Shown piece by piece: positions 1 through 6,772 of a stretch of 28,200 nucleotides of DNA. The notes beneath the pieces were generated by a model that was not told where the DNA came from, made no database searches, and saw only the letters and a program-made list of their open reading frames with translations. The DNA is taken from positions 179,239 through 207,438 of the forward strand of contig DGYK01000057.1 in assembly GCA_002398365.1 (NCBI GenBank), written 5' to 3'. The DNA is from Flammeovirgaceae bacterium UBA5008. Its GTDB lineage: Bacteria > Bacteroidota > Bacteroidia > Cytophagales > Cyclobacteriaceae. The position numbers and the translations under genes are program-made. Numbering within the stretch: position 1 is the stretch's first letter; every line of letters begins with the position of its first letter.

Positions 1-264
1 GTGAAATTATTAAAAATCTTAAATGTTTCTTTAGAAAAGGCGCAACTAGCCATTGATACTACTTTTGAGAGATTGAGTGCCGAGAGTAAGATGTTTTTAA
101 CAGTTCCAGTGAAAGCGCAACCTTCATTCCGAAAAGGAATGTCTAACAACACTGGTGTTTTTGACGTGGCGCGATTGAAATCTGATGAAAGCTATTTATA
201 CCAGAACAAAGAAGCGTTGGACAAATACACCAAACGCTTATCTGAGTTATACACTGAAATCTAA
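1..264 (+). CDS. C-terminal part of an unrecognised protein, first visible gene of the Argonaute operon
   Basis: The frame is open from the first base of the window and ends at a TAA at 262-264, so only the last 87 or so residues are visible and the true start probably lies upstream. The GTG at position 1 should not be taken as the start. The fragment is charged, without a membrane segment or a motif I can name; it ends in a lysine/glutamate-rich, probably helical stretch. It stops 12 bases before the nuclease gene, which has its own Shine-Dalgarno-like AGGAG, so the two are probably co-transcribed. In other Argonaute neighbourhoods a helicase or another nuclease may sit here, but nothing in this fragment shows that. 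Its function is unknown. Confidence 0.6.
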   Translation: MKLLKILNVSLEKAQLAIDTTFERLSAESKMFLTVPVKAQPSFRKGMSNNTGVFDVARLKSDESYLYQNKEALDKYTKRLSELYTEI

Positions 265-265
265 T

Positions 266-270
266 AGGAG
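266..270 (+). promoter_or_regulatory. Shine-Dalgarno-like ribosome binding site for the nuclease gene
   Basis: AGGAG lies six bases before the ATG at 277. Such a clear purine-rich site is unusual among the genes here, most of which have AT-rich or CCA-rich leaders, as is common in Bacteroidota. It supports the start at 277. Confidence 0.5.
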
Positions 271-276
271 AGTAAA

Positions 277-1290
277 ATGGAGTGGAGCATATCAAAACTA
301 TCAGCCCTCAGACAATGCCATAGGAAATTCTATTTTGCCTATGAATTATCTGATTTCCATTTTACTCATCCTGTCAGAAGGAAAGCATTCGAGTTAGCTC
401 AATCGAAAAATCTCAAAATGTGGCAAGGTACTCTGATCGATAATTTTTTTAGCAAAACCATAATTCCACTATATAAGGATAAAAAGAATCCTGACTTCAA
501 AGCCCTTGCAGATGAACTTGTGGAAATAGCAAAACGGCAGTTTACTTTTTCGGAGCAACACCTTTATCGTGACAAATCGGTCACTAAAACGAAAGCGGGG
601 GATGCTTTCCAAATATTGGATATCCACGAATGTGGTGTCCCGTATATTGAAGGAGATGTTCTTAACATATACTCAACTGTAAAGGAAATAATTCTGCAAG
701 TACCACAATACCCAAGTCCTGAGGAAGGAAAAACGTTGCATGAGTATTTAGTTTCCTCGAACTATTTGCAAACCGATATTAAGTATTGGAGCTATGAGTT
801 CGAAGGAATCAAGTTAAACCCTCAAATTGACTTGGTGAGACATAAGAATAAGGCGATTCATATAATCGATTGGAAAGTATCAGACAGCAATACTAGCGAC
901 TACTCCAAGCAATTATACCTTGCTGGCATAGTTGCATTTCACAACATCAAGAAAAGCAATCTTGAAAAACAGTGGGCGCTACCCAAACTGGAAGACTTTT
1001 CACTGTTTGAAATTAATCTGATGAATGGCAATAAGAGACAGCATCCATTCACAAAAGAAAGCGCAGCCGGAGCATTGGATTATGTCTATCAATTTAAAGA
1101 TGAACAAGAGCAGCTTTCAGGAAATAAAAAATGGGATGAACTGAATATTGAAGACTACATCACAACGGACAAAAGAGAAACGTGCATGTTCTGTAAGTTC
1201 AAGCCGTTGTGCATTCACTTAATTAAAAATAATTTCAAATACGATGAAAACGAATATTATAAATTGGTTTCGCATCAACAATTGGTCTGA
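277..1290 (+). CDS. Cas4/AddB-like PD-(D/E)XK nuclease with a predicted iron-sulfur cluster
   Basis: This 337-residue protein has the layout of the RecB-type PD-(D/E)XK nucleases (Cas4, AddB C-terminal domain). It starts with the typical Ser-x-x-x-Leu...Cys-x-Arg-Lys-Phe-Tyr-Phe segment with Cys14. A Gly51 motif follows, in which the usual His is apparently replaced by Asp55. The core is Asp185 in PQIDLV and Asp198-Trp-Lys200 in IIDWK, then a QLYLAG motif at about 212, as in the QxxxY helix of RecB nucleases. Cys303, Cys306 and Cys312 close the protein and, with Cys14, match the four-cysteine [4Fe-4S] pattern of Cas4/AddB. Family members cut or resect DNA ends. The gene overlaps the Argonaute start by 47 bases, which suggests translational coupling. 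I infer that it generates or trims DNA for the Argonaute, or acts as its effector. Confidence 0.85.
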   Translation: MEWSISKLSALRQCHRKFYFAYELSDFHFTHPVRRKAFELAQSKNLKMWQGTLIDNFFSKTIIPLYKDKKNPDFKALADELVEIAKRQFTFSEQHLYRDKSVTKTKAGDAFQILDIHECGVPYIEGDVLNIYSTVKEIILQVPQYPSPEEGKTLHEYLVSSNYLQTDIKYWSYEFEGIKLNPQIDLVRHKNKAIHIIDWKVSDSNTSDYSKQLYLAGIVAFHNIKKSNLEKQWALPKLEDFSLFEINLMNGNKRQHPFTKESAAGALDYVYQFKDEQEQLSGNKKWDELNIEDYITTDKRETCMFCKFKPLCIHLIKNNFKYDENEYYKLVSHQQLV

Positions 1291-3625
1291 GCTTAATTTT
1301 CAATATCGCTTAGTCGATGTTAAAATTGAAGGAGTGGGCAATGATGCCAAATTGTTGAACAAAGCATTTTACAATGCTCTTAACCACCTTGCTTATTCCA
1401 CAAAAGGAGTTGTTGCTACTGCCTACCACGAGAACAAAAGATATGTTGCCGTGAAAGGCGATGCCATACTAAAGCAAGAGACTATAACAGGAAGTCCAAT
1501 GAATGTTATATTGACGCCATTAGAGGGCGTGTTTCAGTTGAACGCCAAAACTTTGGATGATCAGAATCTTGATTTGGCTTTAAAATTTTTGGACAGTACT
1601 ATTAACTGGCAGTTAAATAAGAATAGGAATCTTTGGGATGCTGGAATAAATACCTTTTTAAAGAAAACTCCTCTACCTCTTTCCAGTGAAATTGAAACTG
1701 ATATTTACCAAGGTTTCAAGTTTAAGATTGTTGCAGCGGATAAAGACAATGTATTTATCTGTCTTGACTTGGCATACCGCTATGCTGATAAGAAAACGCT
1801 GTCTGAGCTTTTGAAACTAATCCCAAAGGAAAGACACAATGATTTAGTATCCAATAGAAATTTTCTCTACTTGAATGGCGATGATTGGTACACTGTAAAA
1901 GGGAAATCAATCGGTGGGTCTATTTCAGAACACATGATATTAATCAATCAAAAAAATGTATCGGTCTATGATTATATAGCCCATGACGGAAAATATGCCA
2001 ACGCTAAGTTTAAAGCGCCACTAAATAAAAACTCGGAGACCTTATTTTATTCCTATCCGTCAAATCCAGCAAGTACTTTTGCTAGCGCGGCCTGCCTGGC
2101 AAAACGAATTCGCTTTGCGGAAGATGACTTGCATAGAAATTCAATCAATGATCCGAATAAACGGTTCTATAAAGCAGAACTCTTCATTTCAAATTATTTT
2201 AACCATCTCAAATTCAATGGCGTTGATTTAAAGATTAGCGCAAAGCCGTATAAAAAGGACTGTAAGGTTTTTGACTTGCCTACATTAAAGTACGGTAAGA
2301 ATGCTGTGCTTAATCCTTACGAGGGTACCGTAAAGTATGGTAAACCTATTGATGCCTTTCCTAAAAGGAGAAGAGAATTTGTCTTTAGAAATGGCATTCT
2401 GTCGGAGAGCCCATTTACAAATCAGTACTTATTTATTCCAGATAGTGTTTCTCTCTCTTTTGGAAAAACGCTTAAGTACTATTTTGATAAAGGGATGAAC
2501 AACATTGCTCCTCATTTTCCAGGCTTTAATATCCACGAGTACTCAACCAAAAGTGCACCTTTTGCTCATAAGGTCTTTTCTGATCTAAAAAGATATATCG
2601 AACAGAATCGGCTGGCCGGAGGTAGTGCAATTTTTGTGTTACCAGAGAGCAGCGGTGAGGATGGATCGTTTGTACGATCCTTACACAAGATTATTAAAAA
2701 GGAACTATTTGACACTGTCAAAATAAAGTGCGTTAGTGCGGCTAGCTTAAAACGCTATTTAAAGTTGGGTGTTAATGAACGGTATCCGCTTTCATACGCT
2801 GTTCCAGATGGACTGATGAGAAACTTTATCTCCTATCAAACCAATACCTTATTTGAGCATCTCATCATAAATAAAAAATGGCCATTTGCTCTTGCACACA
2901 ATCTAAATCATGATTTATACATAGGAATTGACGCTCACGAATTCTATGCCGGATTCTGCTTCTTTTTCGGAAACGGTGAAAAAATAGTCTTTGATGTGGA
3001 TAAGGTCTCAAAGGGCACAGGCACATTTCGCAATGAGAAGATAAACTACAAAGTAATCGCTGATAAGATTTATGCTGTACTCTCCAGACACTTGTCGGTG
3101 GAGGACAATAAACCTAAAAGCATTGTAATTCTTCGAGACGGAGTTAGCTATGGTGAGGAAGAGAAAGCATTGTGCGATGTGATGCAAAGACTTTCTGATG
3201 CCAAATTGCTAGATAAGGCAGTCGTTCAAACGGGTGTAATTGATGTGGCGAAATCTACATCTGTTCCGGTTCGAGCGGCAGCATTCAATGGAAATTATCG
3301 GTCACTAAGCAATCCTGATTGCGGCACCTACTTTATGATGAACAAGAAAGATGCTTTTATCTTTAATACAGGTACACCTTACTTTGTTCCAGGGTCATCT
3401 AAACCCATTCACGTTACTTTTACTTCGGGGGATATTGATTTTGAAAAGACACTTGAAGATATTTTTCGTCTAACTCAGATTACGTTTTCATCACCTGATA
3501 GGCCAACATCACTACCATTACCATTGAAGCTAATTGATACGTTGATTAGAGAGGTGGCACATGAGTATGATTTCGCATTTACACAGGAAAAAGAAATCAA
3601 GACACTTCAACCATCATTAAACTAG
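1244..3625 (+). CDS. Long prokaryotic Argonaute (PIWI protein) with an apparently intact catalytic tetrad
   Basis: At 793 residues this fits the long pAgo class (N, PAZ-like, MID, PIWI). The PIWI domain occupies roughly residues 545-775. Its signatures are IGIDAHE (Asp563), FRNEKIN (Glu598), LRDG (Asp632), and the C-terminal segment with TQITF and a Pro-rich PTSLPLPLKLID (Asp765). The spacing D, +35 E, +69 D, +202 D resembles the DEDX tetrads of known catalytic long pAgos, so it is probably an active guide-directed nuclease. The MID domain (about 430-545) is divergent and I cannot identify the guide 5'-phosphate pocket with certainty; the PAZ region (about 160-330) is assigned only by position. 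Long pAgos use short guides to recognise and cut invading plasmid or phage DNA. The start at 1244 overlaps the nuclease gene by 47 bases; no nearby in-frame ATG is a better choice. It is followed five bases later by the next gene. Confidence 0.88.
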   Translation: MKTNIINWFRINNWSELNFQYRLVDVKIEGVGNDAKLLNKAFYNALNHLAYSTKGVVATAYHENKRYVAVKGDAILKQETITGSPMNVILTPLEGVFQLNAKTLDDQNLDLALKFLDSTINWQLNKNRNLWDAGINTFLKKTPLPLSSEIETDIYQGFKFKIVAADKDNVFICLDLAYRYADKKTLSELLKLIPKERHNDLVSNRNFLYLNGDDWYTVKGKSIGGSISEHMILINQKNVSVYDYIAHDGKYANAKFKAPLNKNSETLFYSYPSNPASTFASAACLAKRIRFAEDDLHRNSINDPNKRFYKAELFISNYFNHLKFNGVDLKISAKPYKKDCKVFDLPTLKYGKNAVLNPYEGTVKYGKPIDAFPKRRREFVFRNGILSESPFTNQYLFIPDSVSLSFGKTLKYYFDKGMNNIAPHFPGFNIHEYSTKSAPFAHKVFSDLKRYIEQNRLAGGSAIFVLPESSGEDGSFVRSLHKIIKKELFDTVKIKCVSAASLKRYLKLGVNERYPLSYAVPDGLMRNFISYQTNTLFEHLIINKKWPFALAHNLNHDLYIGIDAHEFYAGFCFFFGNGEKIVFDVDKVSKGTGTFRNEKINYKVIADKIYAVLSRHLSVEDNKPKSIVILRDGVSYGEEEKALCDVMQRLSDAKLLDKAVVQTGVIDVAKSTSVPVRAAAFNGNYRSLSNPDCGTYFMMNKKDAFIFNTGTPYFVPGSSKPIHVTFTSGDIDFEKTLEDIFRLTQITFSSPDRPTSLPLPLKLIDTLIREVAHEYDFAFTQEKEIKTLQPSLN

Positions 3626-3630
3626 CTGCC

Positions 3631-4074
3631 ATGAGTGACTTTAGCCTCTTATATAAAAAATATAATTCAGTCTCAAATCTTACTAACGATTTGAATAACT
3701 CCGTGATTACCTTGAAGCGGAGAAGGGTTTCGACCATTAAAGAGTATACAGATAAGCATCCAAAGCTAGCGGTTACAGAAGATGAGCTTACAAAAGCAAA
3801 TACGTTGCTTTTGGTAATCCTTACTCTGCTTGAGAATTTCTATAAGGAGCAGGATACAAAGAATGAACTGTACGAGCTGATGGACAATGCCTTGTTTCAA
3901 AATCAGATTTTAAAAAATGTGGTTTTCAAAGGTGAAATTGCTAATACCTTAGCGAAGCTCAAATCCAGCAAAGACTTGTCCGAAAAGGATCTTGCCAATA
4001 TTGATAAATTCATTTCGATACTTGATAACGAAGCAGCCGTTCTTTTCAGGAAACTAAGGACAAGTAGAGGATGA
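3631..4074 (+). CDS. Small helical protein of the Argonaute operon, function unknown
   Basis: This 147-residue protein has no recognised family. It is rich in leucine, lysine, asparagine and glutamate with amphipathic heptad-like stretches, especially about 50-80 and 105-140, so it is probably all-helical and may form coiled-coil contacts. A basic patch, KRRR, lies near residue 30. There is no signal peptide or membrane segment, so it is cytoplasmic. It starts five bases after the Argonaute stop, and its TGA overlaps the peptidase ATG in an ATGA junction, which strongly implies co-translation with both neighbours. Between an Argonaute and a peptidase it could be an adaptor, an inhibitor of the peptidase, or the peptidase substrate. 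These are inferences from position only. Confidence 0.7.
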   Translation: MSDFSLLYKKYNSVSNLTNDLNNSVITLKRRRVSTIKEYTDKHPKLAVTEDELTKANTLLLVILTLLENFYKEQDTKNELYELMDNALFQNQILKNVVFKGEIANTLAKLKSSKDLSEKDLANIDKFISILDNEAAVLFRKLRTSRG

Positions 4075-5210
4075 ATAATTTTATAAAAGCACTATATGCT
4101 GACTTGCTGCATAGAATTGATGTTGTCGTAGCCGACATTAAGGGCATGATGCATCACCAAGATATTAAGGATCGATTTATCGATGACACGCTCAGCCAAT
4201 TTTCCTCAATTCGTAGTGAGCTACAAAGTGCTTTGGATAGTGGTGTTTTAGAATTGGACATTTTTTCAGGCAATAATCTTTATAGATTCAATAGGGCTCA
4301 TCGCGAGTTTAAAGCGATTCACTCTTATCGCTACTTAGCGATTAAGAACTACAAGGATCCTGAGATATTTTTCTATCAAGTAATATCTCAAATTTATTCG
4401 GAACATAGAATAAATGCGCTGCCTCCGATAGTTTCAACTATTAGCAATCATGACTATTACTACTGGGCAGTGCCTTATTTCGAAATAATAGCGTTGCCTT
4501 CTGGCGAAGAACATAGCCTCTTGAACTTGCCTGATATGTATCATGAAATTGGGCATTTACTCCACTCCATGTTTGGCGGTAAAAGCTGTGAAATTTCAGC
4601 TATAGTTGTCGATAAGTATTTCGCAAAAGAAATTGTAAGGATAATTGATGATGGTACAGCAATGCACTTTCAAGAAGTACTAGAACTGGCTAAATATCTG
4701 TGGCAAGAGTCTTGGCTTGAAGAGTTCACTTGCGACCTGGTAGGAACTTATATGACTGGCGCATCTTATGCGTGGACAAATCTAAAATTACTTTCAACTG
4801 GTCATGGCTCAACAAAAATATTTGAGTACTCTCAGTCGCACCCAGCAGATGAGGCTAGGATGAGGATAATAATTTTAATGCTTGAAAAATTGGGACTGGA
4901 TGATGATAAAAAGAAAGTTGAAGCTGCCTGGCAAGTGTTCTTAAAGGACACCGAAGTTTTTAAACCAAATGATTATTCTCTTCTGTACCCCCAGAAATTG
5001 CTGCAGCATATTGTTGAGGAGTTTTACACTTTTTATCAAAATGCAGATTTGGCATCTCACACCGAATTACTCAACAAAGGCGTTAGTTCGATTTCTTGCC
5101 TGTTGAACGAAGCTTGGAGCACTGCACAGTCGAATCCTTCTAACTATTTTGAATACGAAATTGATTCTATAAATCAGTTAAGGGCAAATTTTAGGCTCTC
5201 AAGGATTTAA
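4071..5210 (+). CDS. Predicted HExxH zinc metallopeptidase, last gene of the Argonaute operon
   Basis: The 379-residue protein contains HEIGH at residues 158-162, the zinc-binding and catalytic HExxH helix. A second helix, WLEEFTCDLVGTY, at about 215-227 has Glu218 or Glu217 as the likely third zinc ligand and Asp222 after it, the arrangement of gluzincin-type peptidases. A later HPADEAR segment starts at His257 and resembles the His-Pro...Arg motif of several bacterial metallopeptidases. The N-terminal 120 residues are helical and acidic and could be a sensor or adaptor region. No signal peptide or membrane segment is visible, so it should be cytoplasmic, unlike secreted peptidases of this size. 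It overlaps the previous gene by four bases (ATGA) and ends the operon. A protease acting after nucleic-acid recognition is known from some type III CRISPR systems; a similar role here is inference. Confidence 0.8.
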   Translation: MNNFIKALYADLLHRIDVVVADIKGMMHHQDIKDRFIDDTLSQFSSIRSELQSALDSGVLELDIFSGNNLYRFNRAHREFKAIHSYRYLAIKNYKDPEIFFYQVISQIYSEHRINALPPIVSTISNHDYYYWAVPYFEIIALPSGEEHSLLNLPDMYHEIGHLLHSMFGGKSCEISAIVVDKYFAKEIVRIIDDGTAMHFQEVLELAKYLWQESWLEEFTCDLVGTYMTGASYAWTNLKLLSTGHGSTKIFEYSQSHPADEARMRIIILMLEKLGLDDDKKKVEAAWQVFLKDTEVFKPNDYSLLYPQKLLQHIVEEFYTFYQNADLASHTELLNKGVSSISCLLNEAWSTAQSNPSNYFEYEIDSINQLRANFRLSRI

Positions 5211-5382
5211 TGGTTTTTTAGGAATATTCCAGCCTGGCAACTCCTGTCTATAATCGGTTCGTTGGAACTTGCTCATAGCGGACCGTGTATCTTAAAGAAA
5301 ATCTCACCCCACTTCCCCCCAACTTGTGAACACGGCCTCTTAGCCCGCTGCACCTTCGCCTCGGCAATCAAACAACGGGGCA

Positions 5383-5925
5383 ATGTTCAACACAATCTCA
5401 TGGGAGCAATTTCTAACAACAGCTGGCCTGCTCATAGGCGGCTACTACCTCATCACCACCGTCCTCTTCTATCACCGCGAAATCTTTGAGTGGATTAACA
5501 ATCGAAACAAACCAAAGACCTCCTTACCCGAAACAAATCCATCCTTGCCCAACCTAATGGGCAAAGTACAACCCGAGCCCGTACGCCCCATCCGGAAACA
5601 AACCGTGGACGCAGATGAGATGAACTTCGGCCCTGCTACACAAGACGAGGAAGTTAGTCAGTCGCCTGCCGACACAAAACTGATTACTGGTTCCGTAGCC
5701 GACCTCTTACAGGAAATCAAAACGCTGGCGGAGATGGTGGTGGAGAACAATAGTCCACAAGAAGAGAGCATCGCACTCTTTAAATCCTTGCTCGAACATT
5801 ATCCAAACGTACGGGACAGCCCCTTTCGGGAGGCGGTCACCATCGTCATTCACACCACTTGCAAAGACGACTGCCACTTCGATATCGAACTAAACGAAGT
5901 CAAACAGTGGTGGCACAATTCATAA
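5383..5925 (+). CDS. Membrane-anchored protein at the head of the tra operon
   Basis: This 180-residue protein has one hydrophobic segment at about residues 11-32, then a proline-rich, polar linker (about 40-105) and an acidic C-terminal domain that ends near Trp-Trp. It looks like an inner-membrane protein with a soluble domain on one side. I do not recognise a named family. It sits 36 bases before the TraE start, so it is probably the first gene of the transfer operon as seen here. The 172 bases between the peptidase stop and this ATG contain no gene; I see no clear promoter there. Base composition rises noticeably at this boundary. Confidence 0.65.
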   Translation: MFNTISWEQFLTTAGLLIGGYYLITTVLFYHREIFEWINNRNKPKTSLPETNPSLPNLMGKVQPEPVRPIRKQTVDADEMNFGPATQDEEVSQSPADTKLITGSVADLLQEIKTLAEMVVENNSPQEESIALFKSLLEHYPNVRDSPFREAVTIVIHTTCKDDCHFDIELNEVKQWWHNS

Positions 5926-5960
5926 CGAAAATCATTCACCATCAAAATCAAACAAATCAC

Positions 5961-6296
5961 ATGAACAGAAAATTAATCCTCCGAACACTGCACAAAGGCA
6001 AGGCCTTCGCGCTCGCACTGTTAGTGTACTACCTCACACTATTTATTCCGGCACACGCACAAGACGGCAACGCAGGCATCAACGAAGCCACCATGCGCGT
6101 GCGAAGTTACTTCGCCACGGGAACGAATTTAATGTATGCCATCGGTGCCATCCTCGGACTGGTGGGTGCTATCAAAGTCTATCAGAAATGGAATAGTGGC
6201 GACCCCGACACGGGCAAAGTAGCAGCTGCTTGGTTTGGCAGTTGTGTCTTCTTGGTAATCGTAGCAACGGTATTGAGATCCTTTTTTGGTCTCTAG
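5961..6296 (+). CDS. traE: Conjugal transfer protein TraE (DUF4134 type)
   Basis: This is a 111-residue protein with an N-terminal hydrophobic segment ending in AHAQ, a probable signal peptide, followed by two transmembrane helices (about 51-66 and 84-105). The shape matches TraE of Bacteroides conjugative transposons, a small VirB2/VirB3-like membrane component of the type IV secretion machine. The ATG at 5961 was chosen because it gives a clean signal peptide; a longer reading frame from 5859 would overlap the previous gene and add a basic, non-hydrophobic extension. TraF follows after 119 bases, in which I see no gene. Confidence 0.85.
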   Translation: MNRKLILRTLHKGKAFALALLVYYLTLFIPAHAQDGNAGINEATMRVRSYFATGTNLMYAIGAILGLVGAIKVYQKWNSGDPDTGKVAAAWFGSCVFLVIVATVLRSFFGL

Positions 6297-6415
6297 GCTT
6301 GGTAGTGTCTACGCGGTGACCTGGCTAAGGGCGAGGTGGAGCGTAAGCATGTGGGCGGAAGCAACCTTGGGCCTTGTAAGTGATTGGAGAAACTGAAATT
6401 AAAAAATGCACTGAC

Positions 6416-6748
6416 ATGACAAGTATTTACAAAATCAACAAAGGCATCAACAAGCCGATTGAGTTCAAAGGACTCAAAGCCCAATACATCGCGTACTTAG
6501 CGATAGGCCTGATTGTCCTCCTGATTCTTTTTGCCGCACTCTATATAATAGGAGCGAACATGTTCGTATGCCTCGGCACCACAGGCATACTCGGCACAGC
6601 GTTGTTCATGACCGTCTATCGCATGAGCGACACCTACGGTCAGTATGGCCTGATAAAAAAGATGGCCAAACGCAGCCTCCCGGTTTTCCTGAAAGCATCC
6701 TCGCGCAAGTTGTTCCTGAATTTAAAAGTGTCCTCCAAGCACCAGTAA
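6416..6748 (+). CDS. traF: Conjugal transfer protein TraF (DUF4133 type)
   Basis: The 110-residue protein begins TSIYKINKGINKPIEFKGLKAQY, the characteristic start of TraF from Bacteroidota conjugative elements, followed by two adjacent transmembrane helices (about 25-45 and 48-66) and a basic C-terminal tail. It is a VirB3-like inner-membrane protein that usually stands directly before the TraG ATPase, as here. An upstream GTG at 6380 is in frame, but the ATG at 6416 fits the family start and leaves no extra residues. Confidence 0.85.
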   Translation: MTSIYKINKGINKPIEFKGLKAQYIAYLAIGLIVLLILFAALYIIGANMFVCLGTTGILGTALFMTVYRMSDTYGQYGLIKKMAKRSLPVFLKASSRKLFLNLKVSSKHQ

Positions 6749-6769
6749 CCAGCAACTAGAAACCAGCAC
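6741..6769 (+). repeat. Degenerate heptamer tract (AACCAGN) between traF and traG
   Basis: Units of the form AACCAGT, AACCAGC, AACTAGA, AACCAGC follow one another, starting just before the traF stop and ending four bases before the traG GTG. The same kind of tract lies before traK and traN. Confidence 0.6.
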
Positions 6770-6772
6770 CCC

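Noticed and set aside
1244..3625. PIWI-RE type protein
   Set aside because: The tetrad spacing and RDG motif fit canonical long pAgo, and the DinG-like helicase and REase partners of PIWI-RE loci are not visible.
5262..5489. Open frame overlapping the head of the tra operon
   Set aside because: It lies in another frame across the non-coding gap and the start of the membrane protein gene, is His/Pro/Leu-rich and shows no family features.
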